Below, in pieces: positions 1-5,366 of a DNA stretch of 8,092 nt. The translations under genes were made by a program, and so were the position numbers. The stretch lies in the NCBI GenBank assembly GCA_964499695.1, contig CAZCMD010000197.1:1-8092 (forward strand), given 5' to 3'. This DNA is from JAAZBV01 sp964499695 (GTDB taxonomy: Bacteria > Desulfobacterota > DSM-4660 > Desulfatiglandales > HGW-15). The notes under the pieces were generated by a model that was not told where the DNA came from, ran no database searches, and saw nothing but the letters and a program-made list of their open reading frames with translations. How positions within the stretch are numbered: the first letter of the stretch is position 1; every line of letters starts with the position of its first letter.

Positions 1-2
1 TT

Positions 3-326
3 CCTGAACCGCCAAAGGGTGCAAAGAGCGCCTTTATCAAGTTTGCATTCAGGAAATCCATAGATTTTCCCATAGTCAACTGTGCCGTAATGGCTGGTGG
101 AGATAACCCCAGGATCAGCCTGAATGCGGTTGCGCCCAAACCTATAAGAGCAACAAAGGCAGAGGCAGTAATAGCAGGTAAAGGCATTAAGAGTATAAGT
201 GAAAAGGATGCAGAGGCAGCAGGAGAGGCAGCAGTGGCTGATGCTAAACCCTTTAAGGCCAACAAATTCAAGGTACAGATAGCAAAGACACTTGTTAAAA
301 GGGCGCTGTTGACCCTCAAGGCTTAA
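3..326 (+). CDS. Molybdenum-hydroxylase FAD-binding subunit (CoxM/XdhB-like), C-terminal end, 5' truncated
   Basis: The frame is open from the left edge (first full codon at position 3) and ends at TAA 324-326, giving 107 visible residues. The start lies outside the window; the ATG at 90 is internal. The visible part reads PEPPKGAKSAFIKFAFRKSI, then DFPIVNCAV, then a segment with NAVAPKPIRATKAEAVIAGK. This matches the C-terminal domain of the flavoprotein subunit of the xanthine dehydrogenase/CO dehydrogenase/4-hydroxybenzoyl-CoA reductase family, where a K-x-x-R-x-x-x-DFP(I/L)V stretch precedes a beta-rich end with a conserved P-x-R-A. In that family the subunit carries FAD and passes electrons between the Fe-S subunit and NAD or another acceptor in the cytoplasm. 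The FAD-binding half is not visible, so the substrate cannot be inferred. Partner subunits are presumably upstream. A perfect palindrome begins 11 nt after the stop. Confidence 0.75.
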   Translation, partial: PEPPKGAKSAFIKFAFRKSIDFPIVNCAVMAGGDNPRISLNAVAPKPIRATKAEAVIAGKGIKSISEKDAEAAGEAAVADAKPFKANKFKVQIAKTLVKRALLTLKA

Positions 327-337
327 TATAATAATAC

Positions 338-365
338 GTAGAGACAAGGCATGCCTTGTCTCTAC
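338..365. repeat. 28-bp perfect palindromic repeat, copy 1
   Basis: The left 14-base arm GTAGAGACAAGGCA is followed directly by its exact reverse complement, with no loop. An identical 28-bp copy lies at 7387-7414. It sits 11 nt after the stop of the upstream flavoprotein gene. No run of T follows, so it is not a textbook intrinsic terminator, although the RNA could fold and protect or end the transcript. It resembles the dispersed GTAG...CTAC palindromes common between genes in several environmental bacterial groups. Confidence 0.9.
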
Positions 366-459
366 AATTTATTCATCACAGGCATGTTTATCCATCTTCT
401 TGAGCCCCTTCTGCCTTGGATAATGTTTTTTAATATTTTTTCATGAAAATATAATTATC

Positions 460-487
460 GTAGGGGCACGCCGCAGCGTGCCCATAC
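460..487. repeat. Degenerate 28-bp palindrome of the same GTAG...TAC family
   Basis: The arms GTAGGGGCACGC (460-471) and GCGTGCCCATAC (476-487) pair with a single mismatch around the 4-base loop CGCA. Length (28 bp) and terminal bases match the perfect palindrome at 338-365, but the core differs (GGGGCACG in place of GAGACAAG). It therefore looks like a second subfamily of the same class of element. It lies 45 nt upstream of the DraG-like start, and the GTG at 478 inside its right arm creates a spurious 18-codon extension of that gene. Confidence 0.65.
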
Positions 488-513
488 CTTGCTGGCTATC
501 TGGATTCAACATC

Positions 514-520
514 AGGAGGG
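514..520 (+). promoter_or_regulatory. Ribosome binding site that sets the DraG-like start
   Basis: AGGAGGG lies 11 nt before the ATG at 532. It is the only strong Shine-Dalgarno sequence here and supports 532 over the in-frame GTG at 478, which falls inside a palindromic repeat. The spacer is slightly long. Confidence 0.6.
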
Positions 521-531
521 CTACCTTAAAC

Positions 532-1311
532 ATGATCGGTGCAATTGCTGGCGACATAATCGGTTCGGTTTATGAATTCAACAACATCAAGACAAAGGAA
601 TTCCCCCTCTTCTCCCCTCTTTCCAGATTCACCGATGATACTGTCCTTACGGTTGCTATCGCAAACGCCATTGTTTCCGGCACACCTTATTGTGACTCAA
701 TAAGGTCATTCGGAAGGGCTTATCCGAATGCCGGGTACGGCGGTTCCTTTAAAAACTGGCTTTACTCTGAAAATACTGCCCCATATAACAGCTTTGGCAA
801 TGGTTCTGCCATGCGCGTGATCCCGGTCGGTTTCGCATTTAACAGTATTGATGAGGTGTTAAAAGAGGCAAGGCTATCAGCAGAAATCACACACAACCAC
901 CCGGAAGGGATAAAAGGGGCACAGGCCACCGCCCTTGCCATATACCTGGCACGGACAGGGAAAAACAAGGATAGCATCAGAAAAGAGGTCCGGAAAAGGT
1001 TCGGGTACAATCTTGACAGAAGCATTGATGAGCTCCGCGTGAACTACGATTATGACATATCATGCCAGGGCACAGTACCGGAGGCCATAATATGTTTTCT
1101 TGATTCCCTTTCATACGAAGATGCAATACGTAATGCCATATCCCTTGGCGGCGACAGCGACACCCTGGCCTGTATAACAGGCGGTATTTCCGAGGCCTTT
1201 TACGGGCCTGTTCAAGAGGATATTATAAAAAAGGTGGAAGAGATTTTACCCGATGACCTCATGGATACAGTAAACGCATTTTATAAGAAATTTCTGCCAC
1301 ATTTCTTTTAA
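532..1311 (+). CDS. ADP-ribosylglycohydrolase family protein (DraG-like)
   Basis: A 259-aa protein that matches the ADP-ribosylglycohydrolase fold along its whole length. Visible motifs are the opening MIGAIAGDIIGSVYEF, the metal-binding TDDT at residues 34-37, GNGSAMRVIPVGF at 89-101, THNHPEG at 120-126, and the C-terminal metal motif GGDSDT at 206-211 followed by ITGGISEAFYG. All expected acidic Mg/Mn ligands are present, so it should be active. Family members cleave ADP-ribose from modified amino acids or nucleic acid, or hydrolyse related ADP-ribose conjugates, in the cytoplasm. The start at 532 is preferred because the family normally begins with M-x-G-A-I-x-G-D and a Shine-Dalgarno precedes it. 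No ADP-ribosyltransferase or nitrogenase gene is visible, so the target is unknown and dinitrogenase reductase is not implied. It converges on the RluA gene. Confidence 0.88.
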   Translation: MIGAIAGDIIGSVYEFNNIKTKEFPLFSPLSRFTDDTVLTVAIANAIVSGTPYCDSIRSFGRAYPNAGYGGSFKNWLYSENTAPYNSFGNGSAMRVIPVGFAFNSIDEVLKEARLSAEITHNHPEGIKGAQATALAIYLARTGKNKDSIRKEVRKRFGYNLDRSIDELRVNYDYDISCQGTVPEAIICFLDSLSYEDAIRNAISLGGDSDTLACITGGISEAFYGPVQEDIIKKVEEILPDDLMDTVNAFYKKFLPHFF

Positions 1312-1344
1312 TGTAATCACGAGCATGACTATCAATATATAATG

Positions 1345-1398
1345 TCACAACAGCTTCAGGATCAGATATTATTCTATTATCCGCTGTTTGCTTTGTGA
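1345..1398. terminator. Possible bidirectional terminator between convergent genes
   Basis: The 120-bp convergent gap holds an imperfect stem-loop built from three nested pairs: TCACA/TGTGA (1345-1349 with 1394-1398), AACAGC/GCTGTT (1349-1354 with 1383-1388) and GGAT/ATCC (1359-1362 with 1379-1382), separated by bulges. The position between two converging stop codons fits termination on both strands. There is no clean U-tract, so this is tentative. Confidence 0.3.
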
Positions 1399-1431
1399 TA
1401 AATTATTTTGCATATTAAAATTTCCAGGCCA

Positions 1432-2070
1432 TTAAAACGAGGGATTACTTTCAAAATACATTGTTTTATTTGTTTCAGGGTGTCTGAATGTCAGACTGAA
1501 TGCATGCAGCATCAGGCGTTCTCCTTCGTTTACATGGCCGTAAAGCCTGTCGCCTACAATAGGGCACCCTAACCCCATAGGGTGTGATGCATGTACCCTG
1601 AGCTGGTGTGTCCTCCCTGTTAACGGTGAAAAAAGAACCCTTGTGCGATTATCTGTTACCTCTATTTTTTTCCAGAGGGTTATCCCGCTCCTTCCATGAA
1701 CAGGGTCATATATCTGATAGGGCCTGTTTGTTATATCCACGCGAAGGGGAAGATTTATTTCACCGCCTTCATTTTCAACAACACCCTCCAGCACAGCAAT
1801 ATACTTTTTTTTAACAATCCTGTCCTGGAACTGGATGGAAAGGGTGCTGTGTGCCTCCTTGGTTAATGCAAAGACCATCAGCCCGGATGTATCCATGTCA
1901 AGGCGGTGGACAGCAGGCTGGAGGATGCAGCCGGGGAAATAATCCCTGATGCGGTTTGCAAGGCAATCCTGCTTGTCAGGGCCTTTACCCGGTACAGACA
2001 AAATGCCTTCAGGTTTCACCACCACCACAATAGAAGAATCGTTGTAGATTATATCAGACTTAATAACCAT
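1432..2070 (-). CDS. rluA: RluA-family pseudouridine synthase, catalytic domain
   Basis: The 212-aa product aligns by eye with RluA (23S rRNA Psi746/tRNA Psi32 synthase), which converts uridine to pseudouridine in structured RNA. Visible features are KPEGILSVPGKG (19-30), the catalytic motif HRLDMDTSG with nucleophile Asp58 (55-63), an RPYQIYDP segment, LTGRTHQLRVH, then GDRLYG and LMLHAF near the end. Its length is close to E. coli RluA (about 219 aa), and no S4 domain is present. The frame stays open to 2202, but that part overlaps the end of the upstream gene and looks non-conserved. The ATG at 2070 starts just before the expected first beta strand, though its Shine-Dalgarno is poor (ACGGA). 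The upstream gene stops 10 nt earlier in another frame and encodes the domain that precedes this one in fused homologues. It may therefore be the 3' half of one broken or split gene. The symbol reflects similarity only; target uridines are unproven. Confidence 0.85.
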   Translation of the reverse strand: MVIKSDIIYNDSSIVVVVKPEGILSVPGKGPDKQDCLANRIRDYFPGCILQPAVHRLDMDTSGLMVFALTKEAHSTLSIQFQDRIVKKKYIAVLEGVVENEGGEINLPLRVDITNRPYQIYDPVHGRSGITLWKKIEVTDNRTRVLFSPLTGRTHQLRVHASHPMGLGCPIVGDRLYGHVNEGERLMLHAFSLTFRHPETNKTMYFESNPSF

Positions 2071-2080
2071 AAAATCCGTT

Positions 2081-2845
2081 TTAACTGATCCCACAGAGCA
2101 TAAAGCCAAGTAATGGGAGGCACTTTTCCCTGCATGGTCCGTAAAAATTACCCTGTATGCGTGTCCCTGCAAGGTTTGTTTCACCCCAGAATACCTCTGC
2201 AAGAGATATAGGCATAAGATTCATCATGGCAGCCGCATTTAATAGTTTAGGCCCGCAGCAGTCCCCTGCGCCTGCCGGTATTCCATGTTTAAAAAAATAT
2301 GTAAGGGGCTGTACCTCAGACCGGAAGTTGTGTACACGGTAAAGCCCGTGTATCTCTTTCATGAGATTCTGTGACAGCCTTTTGCGTTTATATATCAAAG
2401 CCTCTCTGTCATCACCCAGCAGGAGTTTATTGATTATGTTACCCAGTTGTTTTATTTCTCTGTCAACATCTCCTACAAGCAGATCAAACTCTTTAGTATC
2501 AAAGATAGGCGGTATCCATCCCTTTACGTCCCATACACCGTTGTACTGGCCTGAAAATGCCTTTAAAAATACAGATTTTCCATTAGCATCCAGACACTCC
2601 AGCACACCGAACATCTGCCCCCTGGCCTCGCCCTTAACATAGTCAAGGGTTAACCTGGGGTCTGCCTCACCCATAGGAGCATGGATATCTATTGTGCCCA
2701 TTTCTTCAAGGGTATTCATCAGATCAAGGCAGTATTCCTTTGCATAACCCTGTTTCAGATGATGGATACTGTGGCATGAATCGCAGTATCCATAAGTAGA
2801 GGATTCTATATCCTGATCATATTTTATTTCGTAATTATTTAACAC
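2081..2845 (-). CDS. N-terminal domain protein of two-domain RluA-type pseudouridine synthases (split from catalytic domain)
   Basis: A 254-aa protein resembling, from memory of the family, the domain found fused in front of RluA-type synthases in many Proteobacteria. Landmarks are GEARGQMFGVLE (72-83), FLKAFSGQYNG (93-103), GWIPPIFD (109-116), a charged helical segment (about 125-175, possible coiled coil) ending in GLYRVHNFR, GIPAGAGDCCGPKLL (188-202) and the end CREKCLPLLGFMLCGIS. Cysteines at 21, 24, 196, 197, 238 and 242 could form a metal site; this is inference. The start is GTG at 2845, only 3 nt after the lipoprotein stop, with a weak Shine-Dalgarno. It is kept because the Cys pair at 21/24 lies close behind it. 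The protein stops at FMLCGIS, just where fused homologues continue into the synthase. A +1 shift would join it to the next gene. Alone it has no known catalytic activity. Confidence 0.72.
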   Translation of the reverse strand: MLNNYEIKYDQDIESSTYGYCDSCHSIHHLKQGYAKEYCLDLMNTLEEMGTIDIHAPMGEADPRLTLDYVKGEARGQMFGVLECLDANGKSVFLKAFSGQYNGVWDVKGWIPPIFDTKEFDLLVGDVDREIKQLGNIINKLLLGDDREALIYKRKRLSQNLMKEIHGLYRVHNFRSEVQPLTYFFKHGIPAGAGDCCGPKLLNAAAMMNLMPISLAEVFWGETNLAGTRIQGNFYGPCREKCLPLLGFMLCGIS

Positions 2846-2848
2846 AAG

Positions 2849-3796
2849 TTAATTTCCATCCCATCCTGCGAGCCTTGCCCAGAGCCACCATGCCGCATAT
2901 GCCTTTTGATTTGCATTCAAGGGCTCACTGTGTGCTGATGAGCAGTCATACCAGTCAATACCTTCTGTATGGCTCTCCTGCCACTCCTGTGCCCAGTTGC
3001 CGCCATTATAATCACAACTGTCTGTTACATCCAGGTCTCCATAATATTCACCGTCAGGGTCATAACTCTCTATATCTTCAAAATCAAACAGTATTTTTCC
3101 GTTGGTCTCACAGAATTCCCTGATCTGGGTGTTTCGCTGATGTACATTTCCATCAAGTCCTGTTCCGTTTGTGTGCCCTGTCATGTAGACAAACATCACA
3201 TCTGGGTAATCTGCCTCAAGATCGTTCATGAGACCAAGATACTGGTCTATCTCCTCTTCAGTGCCATCTACCTGCCCGCACCATGACCAGATTATCACGT
3301 TTATCTCCGGGTGGCTAGTGAGATAGCTGCGTGTGGCATTAGCCCAGGCTGTCCGATTGGGATTACCAAGGTCACTTGCCCCGGAGAATGGTGAATCACG
3401 CAGGTCAAGGGCATTGTTTGTCCCGCCGCTGTTCCAAACATATGTTGAACCACCATAAGGGGCATTTGTATAGGTTGTTAAGCCGCTCATGCCTGTGGTT
3501 ATCTGGCTTCCGTGAGACGTGTGGCCATAGGCAATATGAAGTTCATCCTTTGCTTCTTCTATATATTCAACCGGGACCATCGCCAGATCCGTGTTCTCAT
3601 GATCTATAATAATAGCGCCGGTATTCAAAGGATCAGATGGACCAATATTGTTACCTGCCGGTGGCGTGTTGTTATTTCCCGGTGTGACCGGAGCAGCATC
3701 CTGGGTCTCTGAATCTCCGGAATTGCAGGACATGGCGAAACAGAGGCACATCATTAATAGTATAAAAAGGGAAGTCTTTATTATTACCGGTCTCAT
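2849..3796 (-). CDS. Secreted lipoprotein with possible SGNH-hydrolase-like domain
   Basis: A 315-aa precursor. A lipoprotein signal peptide (MRPVIIKTSLFILLMMCLCF) leads to a lipobox ending AMSC with Cys24, so the mature protein should be lipid-anchored outside the cytoplasm. A low-complexity linker rich in N, P, G and T (about 25-58) precedes a domain with GHTSHGSQ (91-98), LDLRDSPFSGA (130-140), VIIWSWCGQVDG (167-178), FVYMTGHTNGTG (202-213), QRNTQIREF (220-228), FDFEDIESYDPDG (237-249) and DCSSAHS (284-290). It resembles a family of uncharacterised extracellular proteins I know only as hypothetical. The early Ser in HGSQ and the late D-x-x-x-x-H are compatible with an SGNH/GDSL esterase-like triad, but this is inference. 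The ATG at 3796 lies 8 nt from AGGAGA; an in-frame ATG at 3802 is only 2 nt from it. First gene of a tight minus-strand cluster, with no clear link to RNA modification. Confidence 0.75.
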   Translation of the reverse strand: MRPVIIKTSLFILLMMCLCFAMSCNSGDSETQDAAPVTPGNNNTPPAGNNIGPSDPLNTGAIIIDHENTDLAMVPVEYIEEAKDELHIAYGHTSHGSQITTGMSGLTTYTNAPYGGSTYVWNSGGTNNALDLRDSPFSGASDLGNPNRTAWANATRSYLTSHPEINVIIWSWCGQVDGTEEEIDQYLGLMNDLEADYPDVMFVYMTGHTNGTGLDGNVHQRNTQIREFCETNGKILFDFEDIESYDPDGEYYGDLDVTDSCDYNGGNWAQEWQESHTEGIDWYDCSSAHSEPLNANQKAYAAWWLWARLAGWDGN

Positions 3797-3804
3797 TTTC
3801 ATAT

Positions 3805-3810
3805 TCTCCT
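3805..3810 (-). promoter_or_regulatory. Ribosome binding site of the minus-strand lipoprotein
   Basis: AGGAGA on the minus strand is 8 nt from the ATG at 3796 but only 2 nt from the in-frame ATG at 3802, so it favours 3796. It also argues against the upstream GTG at 3850, which would put 18 extra, non-signal residues before the signal peptide. Confidence 0.6.
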
Positions 3811-3974
3811 GTCTGACAAATATACTGGTTAATCCTCCGGGCATCAACACTGTATTTTAGTGTTAATACCCTGATATCTGAAATTTTAATTGATAAAGCA
3901 AATGCAATATAATTCCTTCAGGCATTTTTCATGCCATAAATATAAAAAACTACAGATCTTATATCTTTACACCC

Positions 3975-4047
3975 CATAAACCCTGCTGAGCATGATGAGA
4001 CCCTTATCAGTATGGGTTCTCGCTGATTCGCGGCAGGCAGGGTTATG
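3975..4047. repeat. Imperfect palindrome of about 73 bp
   Basis: The outer arms CATAAACCCTGC (3975-3986) and GCAGGGTTATG (4037-4047) pair with one bulged A. The inner arms GAGACCC (3997-4003) and GGGTTCTC (4014-4021) pair with one bulge around a loop of about 10 nt. The intervening sequences are also partly complementary. It lies about 180-250 nt from the nearest start on either side. It could be a folded RNA, a small non-autonomous mobile element or a protein-binding site. The window shows no second copy. Confidence 0.5.
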
Positions 4048-4317
4048 CTTCAGATATATAAAAAATCTAATATTTTCCAAGCTTTCGTTACAGGAAAAAT
4101 AACAGATTGTATGGAATTATAGACAATATACCTACGTGAAAGTGTACAGGCATATTTAGATTCTTTCTGATTCGTGTCTGTTTTATAATATAACCGTTCT
4201 TCTGTTAATTTTATCATTGTCTTATAAGCCTTTTTTATATTCAGCAGGTATAAAAAGGTTAATTTTTTTATTTATTGGTGATATAAGCAAGCCAATATCT
4301 AAACAAGGAGGATAATC

Positions 4318-5304
4318 GTGCTGACATTAAAACAAAATGTATATGAGACTTTAAAAAACGGTAAACCGGACGCATTTGTAAACGAGTGGGAACCCTTTCC
4401 GCAGGTCTGGGACCCGGTTTTTTTCTATCTGTTTCCTGTAGCTAAAGGCCAGACTGCCATCAACCCCTGGGGAGTTACAATTTACTGGGGAGAACATGAA
4501 CCAGGGATCATGCCCATGGTTAATGAAAAAACAAAGGTCTGCCCTGATATAACCGAATGGCGCAAGACCTGCAAGGCCCCTGACCTTGACAAGGTACCAA
4601 TGGACTGGAAAGCCGCCAAGGCCGATACAGCCAGGATCAAGGCCGAAGGCAAATTTGCCATGGTCTGGGTTCCGACCGGTGTATTTGAGCAGCTTCATTT
4701 TCTTATGGGCTTTGAAGATACACTTATGAATTTTCTGGCAGAACCTGATGCCATGCATGAGCTTATTGACTATGTTAAAAAGGCAAAGATGCAGCAGGTA
4801 AGGCTCCTTATTGAAAACCTGCGGCCTGATGTTATCATGTTTCATGATGACTGGGGTTCAAAACACAGCATGTTCATGAGCCCTGATACATGGCGTGAGT
4901 TTCTTAAAGAGCCCTACAGGGAGATCTACGGCGCCATGAAAAAGGAAGGCGTCATCACCATGCATCATGCTGACAGCTTCTGTGAACCCATTGCAAAGGA
5001 TATGGTTGAGGTCGGTATTGATATCTGGGAAGGTATACTCCCATCCAACAATATCCAGAAGATCAAGAAGGATACAGATTACAAGCTGACCCTTATGGGA
5101 GGCATTGATGCATCCATTGTTGACCGTGCTGACTGGAAGGAAGAGGTCGTCCGGGCAGAAACAGCACGTGCCTGCAAGGAATACCATGAAGGCGGCATGT
5201 TTATCCCCTGCCTGACCTATGGCGGTGAAGGCAGCATCTTCCCCGGTGTTAATGACTGCATCATGGATGAAGTAAGAAAACAGAACAAGATTTACTTCAA
5301 GTAG
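4318..5304 (+). CDS. Uroporphyrinogen decarboxylase (URO-D) family protein, corrinoid methyltransferase-like
   Basis: A 328-aa protein, starting at GTG 4318 with a strong AAGGAGG 6 nt upstream. Its pattern is that of the URO-D/MtaA/CmuA TIM-barrel superfamily: NPWGVTIYW near residue 50, PTGVFEQLHFLMGFEDTLMN (119-138), DVIMFHDDWGSKHSMFMSP (171-189), ITMHHADSFCEPI (213-225), LMGGIDA (259-265) and FIPCLTYGGEGSIFPGV (295-311). True HemE is unlikely because its N-terminal substrate-binding signature is not seen. Relatives such as MtaA transfer methyl groups between corrinoid proteins and thiol or folate carriers using zinc. Their canonical H-x-C is replaced here by HHAD (216-219), with Cys222 nearby and Cys298 in the position expected for the last ligand. 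Metal use is therefore uncertain. No corrinoid protein is adjacent. The MFS gene 62 nt downstream suggests a shared substrate. Its stop is TAG. Confidence 0.82.
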   Translation: MLTLKQNVYETLKNGKPDAFVNEWEPFPQVWDPVFFYLFPVAKGQTAINPWGVTIYWGEHEPGIMPMVNEKTKVCPDITEWRKTCKAPDLDKVPMDWKAAKADTARIKAEGKFAMVWVPTGVFEQLHFLMGFEDTLMNFLAEPDAMHELIDYVKKAKMQQVRLLIENLRPDVIMFHDDWGSKHSMFMSPDTWREFLKEPYREIYGAMKKEGVITMHHADSFCEPIAKDMVEVGIDIWEGILPSNNIQKIKKDTDYKLTLMGGIDASIVDRADWKEEVVRAETARACKEYHEGGMFIPCLTYGGEGSIFPGVNDCIMDEVRKQNKIYFK

Positions 5305-5321
5305 ATATTTTTTTCGATCAA

Positions 5322-5354
5322 AAGGGTATTGTACATTGTATGTATAATACCCTT
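5322..5354 (+). promoter_or_regulatory. Inverted repeat just upstream of the transporter Shine-Dalgarno
   Basis: Perfect 9-bp arms AAGGGTATT (5322-5330) and AATACCCTT (5346-5354) enclose 15 nt. The right arm abuts the G-rich Shine-Dalgarno that starts at 5355. It may be an operator, an RNA-processing or attenuation hairpin between the URO-D and MFS genes, or chance. No U-tract follows, so it is not a standard terminator. Confidence 0.4.
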
Positions 5355-5361
5355 GGGGGGA
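5355..5361 (+). promoter_or_regulatory. G-rich ribosome binding site that sets the MFS start
   Basis: GGGGGGA lies 5 nt before the ATG at 5367. An in-frame ATG at 5340 lies inside the inverted-repeat loop and has no Shine-Dalgarno, so 5367 is chosen. Confidence 0.55.
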
Positions 5362-5366
5362 TAAAT

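Larger units (their letters stand above)
3797..4317. other. Gene-free divergent intergenic region
   Basis: No convincing coding frame is present. This AT-rich stretch separates the minus-strand lipoprotein cluster from the plus-strand URO-D gene and should hold promoters for both, although I cannot pick convincing -35/-10 pairs. Structures seen are a small inverted repeat AACACT/AGTGTT (3846-3851 with 3859-3864, 7-base loop), which could be an operator or leader hairpin for the lipoprotein cluster, and the larger imperfect palindrome at 3975-4047. The right end carries the strong Shine-Dalgarno AAGGAGG (4305-4311) of the URO-D gene. Confidence 0.6.

Noticed and set aside
367..450. Short minus-strand frame ending with KKMDKHACDE as a possible C-terminal gene remnant.
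   Set aside because: It is only about 23 codons from the nearest in-frame stop, with no recognisable family and no supporting signals.
2071..2202. Upstream extension of the RluA reading frame by 44 residues.
   Set aside because: It overlaps the conserved C-terminus of the preceding gene in another frame and does not resemble the RluA family. It matters only as evidence for the frame split.
2771..2785. CDSCH in the RluA N-domain protein looks like a CxxCH c-type heme motif.
   Set aside because: The protein has no signal peptide and belongs with a cytoplasmic RNA-modifying enzyme. A single CxxCH is weak evidence, and the other cysteines suggest metal binding instead.
4351..5187. Long minus-strand open frames opposite the URO-D gene.
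   Set aside because: They are antisense shadows of a strongly supported coding frame, with no ribosome sites or protein-like motifs.
5343..5348. Perfect TATAAT just upstream of the MFS gene as a promoter -10 element.
   Set aside because: No -35 hexamer lies at a suitable distance, and transcription would begin in the Shine-Dalgarno. AT-rich chance matches also occur elsewhere, for example at 6721.
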